From positions 1 through 5,581 of the forward strand of contig JAGRKR010000029.1 in assembly GCA_020442225.1 (NCBI GenBank): DNA of 5,581 nt. Direction: 5' to 3'. Origin of the DNA: Hyphomicrobiaceae bacterium. GTDB lineage: Bacteria > Pseudomonadota > Alphaproteobacteria > Rhizobiales > Hyphomicrobiaceae. Shown in pieces: positions 1-4,975 of this stretch. Both the position numbers and the translations under genes were made by a program. Every line of letters begins with the position of its first letter. Position 1 is the first letter of the stretch. The notes below the pieces were generated by a model. That model worked only from the letters and a program-made list of their open reading frames with translations. It was not told the DNA's origin and searched no databases.

Positions 1-803
1 GCACCGTTGTGCACGAAGCCCGGGTCGTTCTCGCCCACCAGCAGCGCTGCCAGTATTCCGCCGCACATGGCGAGCAGCGAGTTCATGGCCACGAGCCCCG
101 TCACCTTGTCGATGGCCGCCGCGCTCATGACGTTGAATCCGAACCAGCCGACGCAGAGCATCCACGAGCCGAGCGCCAGCCAGGGGATCGAGGACGGCGG
201 GATGCCGAGCGCGCGACCCTTGGCATCGTAGCGTCCCGAGCGGGCGCCGAGTTGCAGCACGGCGGCGAGACCGATCCAGCCACCCACCGCATGCACGACG
301 ATGGAGCCGGCGAAATCGTGGAACTCGGCGCCGAGCAGGCCCTTGAACAGCTTGGCCTGGAGCCCGAGGTTGCCGTTCCACACGATGCCCTCGAAGAACG
401 GATAGACGAAGCCGACGAGCAGCGCCGTCGCCAGGCACTGCGGCAGGAAGCGGGCGCGCTCGGCGATGCCGCCGGAGACGATGGCCGGAATGGCCGCCGC
501 AAACGTCGCCAGGAAGAAGAACTTCACGAGCGAGCCGCCCTGGGGCGCGAAGCCCTTGGCGGCACCGTTCAGATCCGCGGCGCTCATGAAGAATGTGACA
601 CCGTAGGCGATGGCGTAGCCGATGAAGAAGTAGGCCGTCACCGAGATGGCGAAATCGACGATGATCTTCACCAGCGCGTTCACCTGGTTCTTGTGGCGGA
701 CGGTGCCCACCTCGAGAAAGGCGAAGCCGCCGTGCATGGCGAAAACCAGGATCGCCCCCATCAGGAGGAAGAAGACGTCGACGCCATTCTGAAGCTGCTG
801 CAT
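1..803 (-). CDS. amt: Ammonium transporter (Amt/MEP/Rh family), C-terminus cut by window edge
   Basis: Integral inner-membrane channel that takes up ammonium/ammonia. The 267 visible codons read from ATG at 803 to the left edge without a stop; the missing part should hold the last few helices. Seen: several hydrophobic helices and the family signature around residues 162-176 (HDFAGSIVVHAVGGW). By comparison with E. coli AmtB I infer F101 as the outer Phe gate, W142 and D163 as the substrate-recruitment region, H171 as the first pore His, and W220-F221-G222-F223-N224 with S227 as the second gate segment; the second pore His lies outside the window. The protein begins directly with MQQLQNGVDVFFLL and lacks the cleavable N-terminal signal of AmtB, which may place it in a different Amt subclade. 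The start is supported by GGGGAGCAGGAA just upstream. No glnK-type PII gene lies upstream, unlike the common glnK-amtB order. Family assignment is very secure; subclade is not. Confidence 0.95.
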   Translation of the reverse strand, partial: MQQLQNGVDVFFLLMGAILVFAMHGGFAFLEVGTVRHKNQVNALVKIIVDFAISVTAYFFIGYAIAYGVTFFMSAADLNGAAKGFAPQGGSLVKFFFLATFAAAIPAIVSGGIAERARFLPQCLATALLVGFVYPFFEGIVWNGNLGLQAKLFKGLLGAEFHDFAGSIVVHAVGGWIGLAAVLQLGARSGRYDAKGRALGIPPSSIPWLALGSWMLCVGWFGFNVMSAAAIDKVTGLVAMNSLLAMCGGILAALLVGENDPGFVHNG

Positions 804-887
804 GGTTCCTGCTCCCCGAGCCCCGTTGCTTTATTCTTATGCAGGCGCGCATTCTCTAGGCGCTCTGCTTGCCGTAGGGGCGGAGTT

Positions 888-903
888 AACAAGAAGTGTG
901 CCA
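888..903 (-). promoter_or_regulatory. Candidate sigma-54 (-24/-12) promoter for amt
   Basis: Read on the minus strand this is TGGCACACTTCTTGTT, against the RpoN consensus TGGCACG-N4-TTGCW. The -24 GG element is perfect and the spacing is correct; the -12 GC dinucleotide is GT, which is a weakness. It lies about 85 bases upstream of the amt start codon in the right orientation. Ammonium transporter genes in proteobacteria are often NtrC/sigma-54 controlled, so the match is biologically sensible, but it was found by eye in one short region and is not proof. Confidence 0.45.
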
Positions 904-1057
904 GCAGCTCGGGCACTCATTTTATATCAATAGAACAGCATCTTAGCGCGCGCCTAGCACGACGCCGGGGCAGATCATGATGAAAACTTGTGCACTTTGT
1001 GCGGGTGGTGTGATGAAACCGTAGGCGCTCGGCGAGCAGCACTACCGCCAACGCCGC

Positions 1058-1072
1058 CGGCGATCATCGCCG
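1058..1072 (-). terminator. Hairpin just downstream of the Coa1-like gene, possible terminator
   Basis: CGGCGAT-C-ATCGCCG is a perfect 15-base inverted repeat beginning six bases after the stop codon of the minus-strand 145-aa gene. It would fold as a GC-rich stem with a loop of about five bases. No T-tract follows on the minus strand, so intrinsic termination would be weak; it may instead be a 3'-end stabiliser. Confidence 0.3.
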
Positions 1073-1077
1073 CGAGG

Positions 1078-1515
1078 TCAGGAGCGCAGGGCGCCGAGTA
1101 TGTTGATGCGCGGGCTGCCGTCGTCGGGTGCCACCTCCAGGCGATGGTAGGTCCACTCTCCAGCCCGCTTTGTCGCCTCGATGTAGAGCGTGCCGCCCAT
1201 CTTCGAGCCACTGATCGGCACGGCGACGCTCGCCCTTCCGGTAGGGCCGCTCGTCTCGATCTTGCCGGTCAGATACCAGCCACGCTTGATCGGGGCCCCG
1301 AGCTTGGCGACGACGGCCGGGTGCGCCTCGGCTCGCCGCATGCCCTCCTGCACCGTGGAGCTGTTGGCGATCACGCCGAATATGAGGGCCACGCAGCCGC
1401 CGATCAGCCCGACGAGGCCGAGGATGGCGCCGAGCACGATCCACAGCCACGGCCGGCGCTTGCGCTCGACACGCTCGACCACCGGCTTGCGGGGCGTCTG
1501 ATAGGGATTGGCCAT
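1078..1515 (-). CDS. Membrane-anchored protein with Coa1-like (cytochrome oxidase assembly factor 1) domain
   Basis: A 145-aa protein with a basic cytosolic N-terminus (residues 1-23, many Arg/Lys), one strongly hydrophobic segment at about 24-52, and a soluble C-terminal domain expected on the periplasmic side. The C-terminal half fits the Coa1 family pattern: HPAVVAKLGAPI (65-76), then GW-x2-GKI (79-85), then GRASVAVPISGSK (93-105), then GTLYIEATKRAGEW (108-121). Eukaryotic Coa1 helps assemble cytochrome c oxidase; bacterial homologues are mostly uncharacterised, so a respiratory role is only inference. The start ATG at 1515 has GGAAGGG a few bases upstream. The open frame continues upstream of this ATG into the neighbouring gene, but that extension is out of phase with the 307-aa protein and is artefactual. 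It follows the 307-aa gene by 38 bases on the same strand, so the two are probably co-transcribed. Confidence 0.85.
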   Translation of the reverse strand: MANPYQTPRKPVVERVERKRRPWLWIVLGAILGLVGLIGGCVALIFGVIANSSTVQEGMRRAEAHPAVVAKLGAPIKRGWYLTGKIETSGPTGRASVAVPISGSKMGGTLYIEATKRAGEWTYHRLEVAPDDGSPRINILGALRS

Positions 1516-1553
1516 GGCATCCCTTCCGGTACTCGGCCCGCGCACGCCGGCGC

Positions 1554-2477
1554 TCAGCGCACGCGACGCGGGTTCATGTAGAGGTCGGCCTCCTGCTTCT
1601 CGAGCTTGAGGTCCAGTGTACCGCGCAGCATCTCGCGGTGCAGCCGCTTCAGATGCTGGCGGCACTGCTTGTTGAAGATGAGCATCCCACAGAAGAGCTT
1701 GAGCGTCGCCATCATGCGCTTGTCGGCGTGATCGGCCCGCACCTGCCCCGTCCAGTAGCCGCCGATGGAGAACACGCGGCCGTCGATATGGCCGATTTCC
1801 TTGTCCTGCTGGTCGTAGAGCGTGTAGTCGCCGCCGAGGTCGATCAGATCGCGCTTCAGGCGATAGAAGTAGGGCTTGCCGTCCACCAGCAGGAAGAACG
1901 AGAAGTTCTCCGGCAGGCCGACCCATTTGTTGGCCGAGCGCTCCACGTAGATGATGTTGTCGTCGTCGTTGGTGTTGATGGAGTAGGTCATCACCGGCAG
2001 CCCGCGCGCGCCGAGCGTCTGCTGCAGGCTGCGCCCGAGCATCAGGTCCATGGTGGCGCGCCAGCCGAGGCCTTCCGTGAAAAGCTTGAAGACAAGACGC
2101 TTGTCGAGGCCGGTCTTCTTGGCCCAGAGGTCCTCGCGGTAGGCGAGCAGGCCCGTGCGCTTGCCGTTCTCGATGATCTCCGCGAACACGTCCATGTCGG
2201 CGGTGAACTGGCGCGAGCGGGCGCGGTTGCGCGAGCGCTTGTAGACCCCGAACTCGACGTGGTTGAGGTTGGTGATCCACACGTCGACGACGAAGCGCTT
2301 GTAGCCGTCGGCGTCGGCCGAGAGCTTGTCGAGACGCTTCTGCTGCCGTGCCGAGCGCGGCGGCCCCGTGTCGATCGGCCCGGATCGCTCGAGAACGTCG
2401 GCGCGGGCCTCCCTGGCGGCATCTGCGGCCGCAGCCGCGGCCTCCCGCTCGACATCGGCGACGGTCGAAGCGCTCAT
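1554..2477 (-). CDS. Conserved hypothetical protein, possible tubby/LURP-one-like fold
   Basis: A 307-aa protein that I do not recognise by name. It has no signal peptide or membrane span. Layout seen: an Ala/Glu/Arg-rich, probably helical and disordered N-terminus (1-52); a mixed domain (55-150) with FVVDVWITNLNHVEFGVYKR and many basic residues; an Asp-rich turn NTNDDD (168-173); then beta-rich sequence including FSFFLLVDGKPYFYRLKRDL (192-211) and GGDYTLYDQQDKEIGHIDGR (215-234); and a basic helical C-terminus (260-307). The pattern of a strand, then Y-x-LYD-x2-DKEIG, then a further strand resembles the repeated strands of tubby C-terminal-like and LURP-one-like proteins, which bind membranes or lipids. 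This is inference from pattern only. The start at 2477 is supported by AGAAGGA seven bases upstream. It leads a likely two-gene operon with the Coa1-like membrane protein, so a joint membrane-associated role is possible. Confidence 0.85.
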   Translation of the reverse strand: MSASTVADVEREAAAAAADAAREARADVLERSGPIDTGPPRSARQQKRLDKLSADADGYKRFVVDVWITNLNHVEFGVYKRSRNRARSRQFTADMDVFAEIIENGKRTGLLAYREDLWAKKTGLDKRLVFKLFTEGLGWRATMDLMLGRSLQQTLGARGLPVMTYSINTNDDDNIIYVERSANKWVGLPENFSFFLLVDGKPYFYRLKRDLIDLGGDYTLYDQQDKEIGHIDGRVFSIGGYWTGQVRADHADKRMMATLKLFCGMLIFNKQCRQHLKRLHREMLRGTLDLKLEKQEADLYMNPRRVR

Positions 2478-2548
2478 GACGTGGTCCTTCTCTTGGGACG
2501 CGCGACAGAATTGGCCCGAATCAGTCGTCGGAGCCTAGCACCGTTGCC

Positions 2549-2557
2549 TGTGGATAA
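2549..2557 (-). promoter_or_regulatory. Perfect DnaA-box sequence (TTATCCACA)
   Basis: The minus strand reads TTATCCACA, identical to the strong DnaA-binding consensus. A degenerate copy, TCATCCACC (minus strand of 2571-2579, 7 of 9), lies 22 bases away in the same orientation, about two helical turns. The site is about 72 bases upstream of the start of the 307-aa gene, so it could affect that gene's promoter. One perfect 9-mer is expected by chance roughly once per 130 kb per strand in random DNA, so chance remains possible. There is no box cluster or AT-rich unwinding element, so this is not an obvious oriC. Confidence 0.35.
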
Positions 2558-2808
2558 GTTGGGGATGTGTGGTGGATGAGGTGGGGGCGACATTGGGACG
2601 AGGCCACTCGCCTTCCGCACACGATGCCACCACGCGATCGCATCCCGTGCTTCACAGCCTCGCCGTCGGAAGCCTGTGAGCCACGTGGACAGCCCGCAGA
2701 AGGCACCGCCCATCTCCATCTCCCTGCCTGCGTTCCCGGACGCCGCGCCCTGCGCGGCTATCCGCGATCTTCACCGGCCGAAGCAGGCCTTACCACGACC
2801 GGGAAAGG

Positions 2809-2843
2809 CCCCGGCTCCAAGCGCTCACGCGCTCCGGCCGGGG
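2809..2843. other. Compound GC-rich hairpin in the intergenic region
   Basis: The outer arms CCCCGGC (2809-2815) and GCCGGGG (2837-2843) pair perfectly. Inside them AGCGC (2820-2824) and GCGCT (2829-2833) pair around a TCAC tetraloop, with a small internal loop between the two stems. There is no T-tract on either side and no gene ends nearby, so it does not look like an ordinary terminator. It could be part of an untranslated leader, a small RNA or a protein-binding site; GC-rich background makes chance hairpins common. Confidence 0.3.
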
Positions 2844-3036
2844 ATGCAACGCAAGGGACGGGACCGCGGGGCCAGACCGGCGGATGCGGCGGCTCGAGCG
2901 GCGGCGCACATGGCGCATACCGGCCCGTGACAGCGACAGGCACATCGTCGCCTCCGCCATTCGCGAGTCTGGCGACCCGTCGCGCCCTGCGCTAACCTTC
3001 CGCCCACGCTCCACACGGGTTCCGGGGTCCGCCACC

Positions 3037-3510
3037 ATGCGCCTACTCGCCGTCCTCGCGCTTCTCCTGCTGACCACCGCGTCCCTCGGCCCGGCCGCGG
3101 CCGCAGGCGGGCTCACGTGCGTCAAGACGCAGTGCGAGAGCACGGGCCGCGCCTGTGTCGAGACGCTCTATGCCGCCCACGAGACGTGCATGAAGACCGG
3201 GAACCTCAAGTGCCGCACCGTGCCGCCGGCAGAGCAGTACAAATGCCTGACGGGCGAATTGAGGCCCTGTGTGGTCACACGCATCCAGAAGGAAGCGGCA
3301 TGCCTCGAGGCGTTCCGGTCCTGCTATCGGGCTTGCGGCCCGCTCGGGGGAAAGCGAGCCGATTACTGGTGCGTGGCTTCGCTCGGCAGGAAGACGACGG
3401 CAGGCTTCTGCGCCACCAGGCCGGGCTCGGGGAGATCGCGGGAAGTCTGCACCGAGATCTTCACCGGGGACCCGACCTCGCCCGTGTCGCTGACGTGCGA
3501 GCCCCTTTAG
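3037..3510 (+). CDS. Exported cysteine-rich protein of unknown function (157 aa)
   Basis: I do not recognise a family. The N-terminus is a textbook Sec signal peptide: MR, a Leu/Ala-rich core at residues 3-16, and a likely cleavage near residues 22-24 (PAAAA|GG). The mature part of about 133 residues contains 14 cysteines, at 28, 33, 40, 51, 59, 70, 78, 89, 96, 100, 112, 125, 138 and 154, spread evenly as expected for seven disulfides in a periplasmic or secreted protein. No haem-binding CXXCH, zinc ribbon or enzyme motif is visible. The open frame extends 51 codons upstream, but the signal peptide fixes ATG 3037 as the start; the ribosome-binding site (TTCCGGGG) is poor. The gene stands alone on plus and converges with the two minus-strand exported cysteine proteins downstream. 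That the product is real is supported by the signal peptide and the regular cysteine pattern. Confidence 0.8.
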   Translation: MRLLAVLALLLLTTASLGPAAAAGGLTCVKTQCESTGRACVETLYAAHETCMKTGNLKCRTVPPAEQYKCLTGELRPCVVTRIQKEAACLEAFRSCYRACGPLGGKRADYWCVASLGRKTTAGFCATRPGSGRSREVCTEIFTGDPTSPVSLTCEPL

Positions 3511-3520
3511 AGGCGGGGCT
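3500..3520 (+). terminator. Stem-loop spanning the stop codon of the 157-aa gene
   Basis: AGCCCC (3500-3505) and GGGGCT (3515-3520) form a perfect six-base-pair stem whose nine-base loop contains the TAG stop at 3508-3510. No T-tract follows, so it is a weak terminator candidate at best; it could also be coincidental. Confidence 0.25.
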
Positions 3521-3587
3521 GACCCGCGCATCCGATCCAGGGACTCGGCGCGCTGTCTGCCACGCCGCTGCCGGCGATTGCACAGCG

Positions 3588-3606
3588 TTGCCGGAACGGC
3601 CGGCGA
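3588..3606 (-). terminator. Hairpin after the 124-aa gene, possible terminator
   Basis: GCCGG (3590-3594) and CCGGC (3600-3604) pair around AACGG and extend by one wobble and one A-T pair. It starts three bases beyond the stop codon of the minus-strand 124-aa gene. No T-tract follows on the minus strand. Position in a convergent intergenic gap supports a 3'-end role; the structure alone does not prove it. Confidence 0.3.
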
Positions 3607-3608
3607 AC

Positions 3609-3983
3609 TCAGTATTTCGGATAGAGACAGAAGCCTCGCAGCTTGCCGCGATTGGCGCGATCGAAGCTCGCCAGGATCCGCCCGATGAAACGCTTGACGC
3701 AGCTGTCCGGAGGCTCACCCCGCCGGCACGAATTCATGCACTCCGCAACGAGGTCGGGACGTGCACGCCAACCACGCTTCACCAGCTTGTCATAGTCCAG
3801 CGTAGCGTTGTGGGTTTGCTTGCAATTGTCGAGAATCCACTTGGCTGTACCGTAGACGGCCAGGGAATTGGCCTGAAAGCAGGTATCGGCCTTCACCGTG
3901 GCCGTTCCAAGCACGATCAGGAGCGCGGCAACACAGCCTCTGCTCCAGGGCGCTGTCCATTGGAAGGCGAAAAGACGTGACAT
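3609..3983 (-). CDS. Small exported cysteine-containing protein of unknown function (124 aa)
   Basis: No family recognised. The N-terminus has a somewhat long signal peptide: basic/aromatic start, hydrophobic core CVAALLIVLGTAT (17-29) and a probable cleavage after VKA at residue 32, giving a mature protein of about 92 residues that starts DTCFQ. The mature part has six cysteines (35, 54, 82, 86, 95, 119), including CX3C at 82-86, and a basic C-terminus ending YPKY, consistent with three disulfides in a periplasmic or secreted product. The start ATG at 3983 is preceded by GGGAG at a normal distance. It is the second gene of a likely operon, 43 bases after the 85-aa exported protein on the same strand. 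It ends 98 bases from the convergent 157-aa gene. Confidence 0.75.
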   Translation of the reverse strand: MSRLFAFQWTAPWSRGCVAALLIVLGTATVKADTCFQANSLAVYGTAKWILDNCKQTHNATLDYDKLVKRGWRARPDLVAECMNSCRRGEPPDSCVKRFIGRILASFDRANRGKLRGFCLYPKY

Positions 3984-4026
3984 GGCGCGTGCTCCCGATC
4001 GTTGGCTTGTGGTCCGCCGGCGGCGC

Positions 4027-4284
4027 CTAGCGGCAGCTCGACATCTGGCTGCGGACGAGATCGGCGACGCTCGAGAAGCAACGCGAGCTGTAGCACCACT
4101 TGCCCGACTTCTTTTCCTGCCGGATCCAGTGGACCTTTCCGTCGGCGCACTTGAGGTTGTAGATCACCGAGAACTGTTCATCGCCGCGCTTGATGAGCTG
4201 ATAGGCGGACGACGGGCTTGTTGTCGCGAGGAGCGAGCCGGCGGCGACGACGATGGCGAGGGCAGTCAACTCGAGTGTCTTCAT
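4027..4284 (-). CDS. Small exported protein with four cysteines, unknown function (85 aa)
   Basis: No family recognised. MKTLELTALAIVVAAGSLLA followed by a Ser/Thr-rich stretch and SSA at 25-27 is a clear Sec signal peptide with likely cleavage before YQL. The mature protein is about 58 residues, rich in Lys/Ser/aromatic residues, with cysteines at 46, 64, 69 and 84, probably two disulfides. The frame stays open upstream to about 4524, but the signal peptide and the AAGGA ribosome-binding site before ATG 4284 fix the start here, and the upstream extension is not protein-like. It is the first gene of a likely two-gene minus-strand operon with the 124-aa exported protein. Its promoter should lie in 4285-4602, which it shares with the divergent Lin0512 pair. 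Confidence 0.75.
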   Translation of the reverse strand: MKTLELTALAIVVAAGSLLATTSPSSAYQLIKRGDEQFSVIYNLKCADGKVHWIRQEKKSGKWCYSSRCFSSVADLVRSQMSSCR

Positions 4285-4602
4285 GACGCGATTTCCTTGA
4301 TGGCTTGATAGGACGTCGTTCTGCTTACGTATCCATCCCTGCACCAATCTCGTGGTCATCGAGCGGAGGATCGGCTGGAACGATTGCTGATCTTCAGTGC
4401 TGGTGTAAATGACACATTTGCAACATTTCGGGGTTATTCGAAGGGTGGCCCTGGACGCTACCGTGCGGCAGGCGCAAGCGGCCCAGCCGACGCCTTGGGA
4501 ATGGCTGCGACAGATCAAATCCAACCGCGAGTGCTCCCCACTCCCCTCGGCCAGCCAAACCCGCTAAGGTCACGGCAGTCTCACGACTGACGAGGATCAC
4601 AA
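4285..4602. other. Divergent intergenic region with an operator-like repeat
   Basis: These 318 bases separate the minus-strand exported-protein operon from the plus-strand Lin0512 pair, so at least two promoters should be here. The centre (about 4380-4440) is clearly more AT-rich than the flanks and contains the 19-base inverted repeat at 4404-4422. No convincing -35/-10 pair could be assigned by eye for either gene. No short open frame with a good ribosome-binding site was found. Confidence 0.5.
4404..4422. promoter_or_regulatory. 19-base inverted repeat, candidate operator
   Basis: TGTAAATG-ACA-CATTTGCA: two eight-base arms match at seven positions (one T/G mismatch) around a three-base centre. 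The centre of symmetry sits about 129 bases upstream of the 85-aa gene and about 190 bases upstream of the first Lin0512 gene, in the AT-rich middle of a divergent spacer. The size and symmetry fit a dimeric helix-turn-helix repressor or activator site. It does not match CRP/FNR half-sites (TGTGA or TTGAT). No regulator gene is in the window. Confidence 0.4.
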
Positions 4603-4944
4603 ATGGCTCTCAAACGCTTGGTGCTCGAGCTCGGCATGGGCACGGACATCCGAGGCGCCGACAGCACCAAGGCCGCCAAGCGCGCGCTGCTCGACGCCAT
4701 CCGCCGCAACTCGCTCTCCATCGCACCCGCGCTCGGCAAGCGACCGGAGGACATGCGGCTCGTCGTGCGCATCGGCGTGCCCAGGCCCGAGACGGTCGAC
4801 ACGGCCGCCGTGCTCGCGGTTCTGCCCTATGGCCAGGCGACCATCGAGGTCGTGGACGGCGGCCTCGAGATCAAGAACCCGACGCGCAGCGACTCGACGC
4901 TCATCGCGCATGCCGCCGTCGTCGTGAAGCTCGACGTGGCCTGA
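4603..4944 (+). CDS. Lin0512-family protein, copy 1 (GxGxDxRG variant)
   Basis: A 113-aa cytosolic protein of the Lin0512 family (TIGR02058/PF09585), whose function is unknown. Seen: a beta-strand RLVLEL (5-10), the signature region GMGTDIRG (11-18), then a helix around TKAAKRALLDAI (22-33), a strand-like MRLVVRIGVP (51-60) and the segment AVLPYGQATIEVVDGGLEI (72-90). As I recall the family description, GxGxDxHG near the N-terminus is fully conserved; here Asp15 is kept but the His is Arg17. It also has GADST where the next gene has GGDYT. The start ATG 4603 has GAGGA six bases upstream. It is followed after 31 bases by a paralogue on the same strand, so the two are almost surely one operon. 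The two align without gaps at about 57 of 113 identical positions (hand count). Confidence 0.88.
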   Translation: MALKRLVLELGMGTDIRGADSTKAAKRALLDAIRRNSLSIAPALGKRPEDMRLVVRIGVPRPETVDTAAVLAVLPYGQATIEVVDGGLEIKNPTRSDSTLIAHAAVVVKLDVA

Positions 4945-4975
4945 GCCGACGCAGCCAGAAGGAAGACCCAGAGCC

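Larger units (their letters stand above)
804..1077. other. Intergenic leader between the Coa1-like gene and amt
   Basis: No coding potential is seen on either strand in these 274 bases. They are more AT-rich than their surroundings between about 880 and 1000. Contents: the sigma-54-like element at 888-903, a TATAAA-like stretch near 920-930 (minus strand), a tandem near-repeat ACTTGTGC/ACTTTGTGC at 986-1002 containing the inverted repeat GCAC-TTT-GTGC (992-1002), and a hairpin at 1058-1072 just after the upstream gene. The region therefore looks like a terminator plus regulated promoter rather than a continuous operon spacer. Confidence 0.5.
2478..3036. other. Gene-poor intergenic region (559 bases)
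   Basis: Divergent spacer between the 307-aa gene (minus) and the 157-aa exported protein gene (plus). Open frames occur on both strands because stops are rare in GC-rich DNA, but their translations are Pro/Arg/Ala/Gly-rich low-complexity sequences without family features or plausible starts. Items seen: a perfect DnaA-box sequence at 2549-2557 with a 7-of-9 partial copy 22 bases on, and a strong compound hairpin at 2809-2843. No convincing sigma-70 promoter could be picked for either flanking gene. No tRNA-like or known RNA structure was recognised. Confidence 0.5.

Noticed and set aside
9..980. Long plus-strand open frame (323 codons)
   Set aside because: It is antisense to the amt gene. 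The minus strand encodes unmistakable Amt sequence, whereas this frame gives a His/Glu/Arg/Asp-rich translation typical of the complement of a GC-rich gene.
1078..2280. A 400-codon reading of the Coa1-like gene extending far upstream
   Set aside because: Only the last 145 codons are protein-like. The upstream part is an out-of-phase reading of the 307-aa gene, rich in Arg/Gln/Pro, and the internal ATG at 1515 has its own ribosome-binding site.
1638..2579. Plus-strand open frame of 313 codons opposite the 307-aa gene
   Set aside because: Its translation is Val/Leu/Glu/His-biased with no domain features, while the minus-strand frame has balanced composition, strand patterns and a good ribosome-binding site.
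2549..2579. Replication origin (oriC)
   Set aside because: Only one perfect DnaA box and one partial copy are present, with no box cluster, no AT-rich unwinding region and no typical origin-flanking genes.
2474..2719. Minus-strand 81-codon frame whose stop overlaps the start of the 307-aa gene (ATGA)
   Set aside because: The overlap resembles translational coupling, but the translation is Pro/Arg-rich without any hydrophobic or domain pattern, and its first ATG has no properly spaced ribosome-binding site. Kept only as a remote possibility.
2567..2995. Plus-strand 142-codon frame in the gene-free stretch
   Set aside because: The translation is low-complexity (Gly/Pro/Arg/Ser/Thr), there is no family resemblance, and overlapping frames of similar quality exist on both strands.
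3500..3606. Bidirectional rho-independent terminator between the convergent genes
   Set aside because: Two hairpins are present but neither is followed by a T-tract on the relevant strand, so they are reported only as low-confidence hairpins.
3117..3980. Plus-strand 287-codon frame overlapping the 157-aa gene and antisense to the 124-aa gene
   Set aside because: It crosses two genes that each have a clear signal peptide and regular cysteines; its own translation has no such features.
4285..4524. Upstream in-frame extension of the 85-aa gene to a start at 4524
   Set aside because: The extension would bury a clear signal peptide 80 residues inside the protein, and it runs through the AT-rich promoter region and the inverted repeat.
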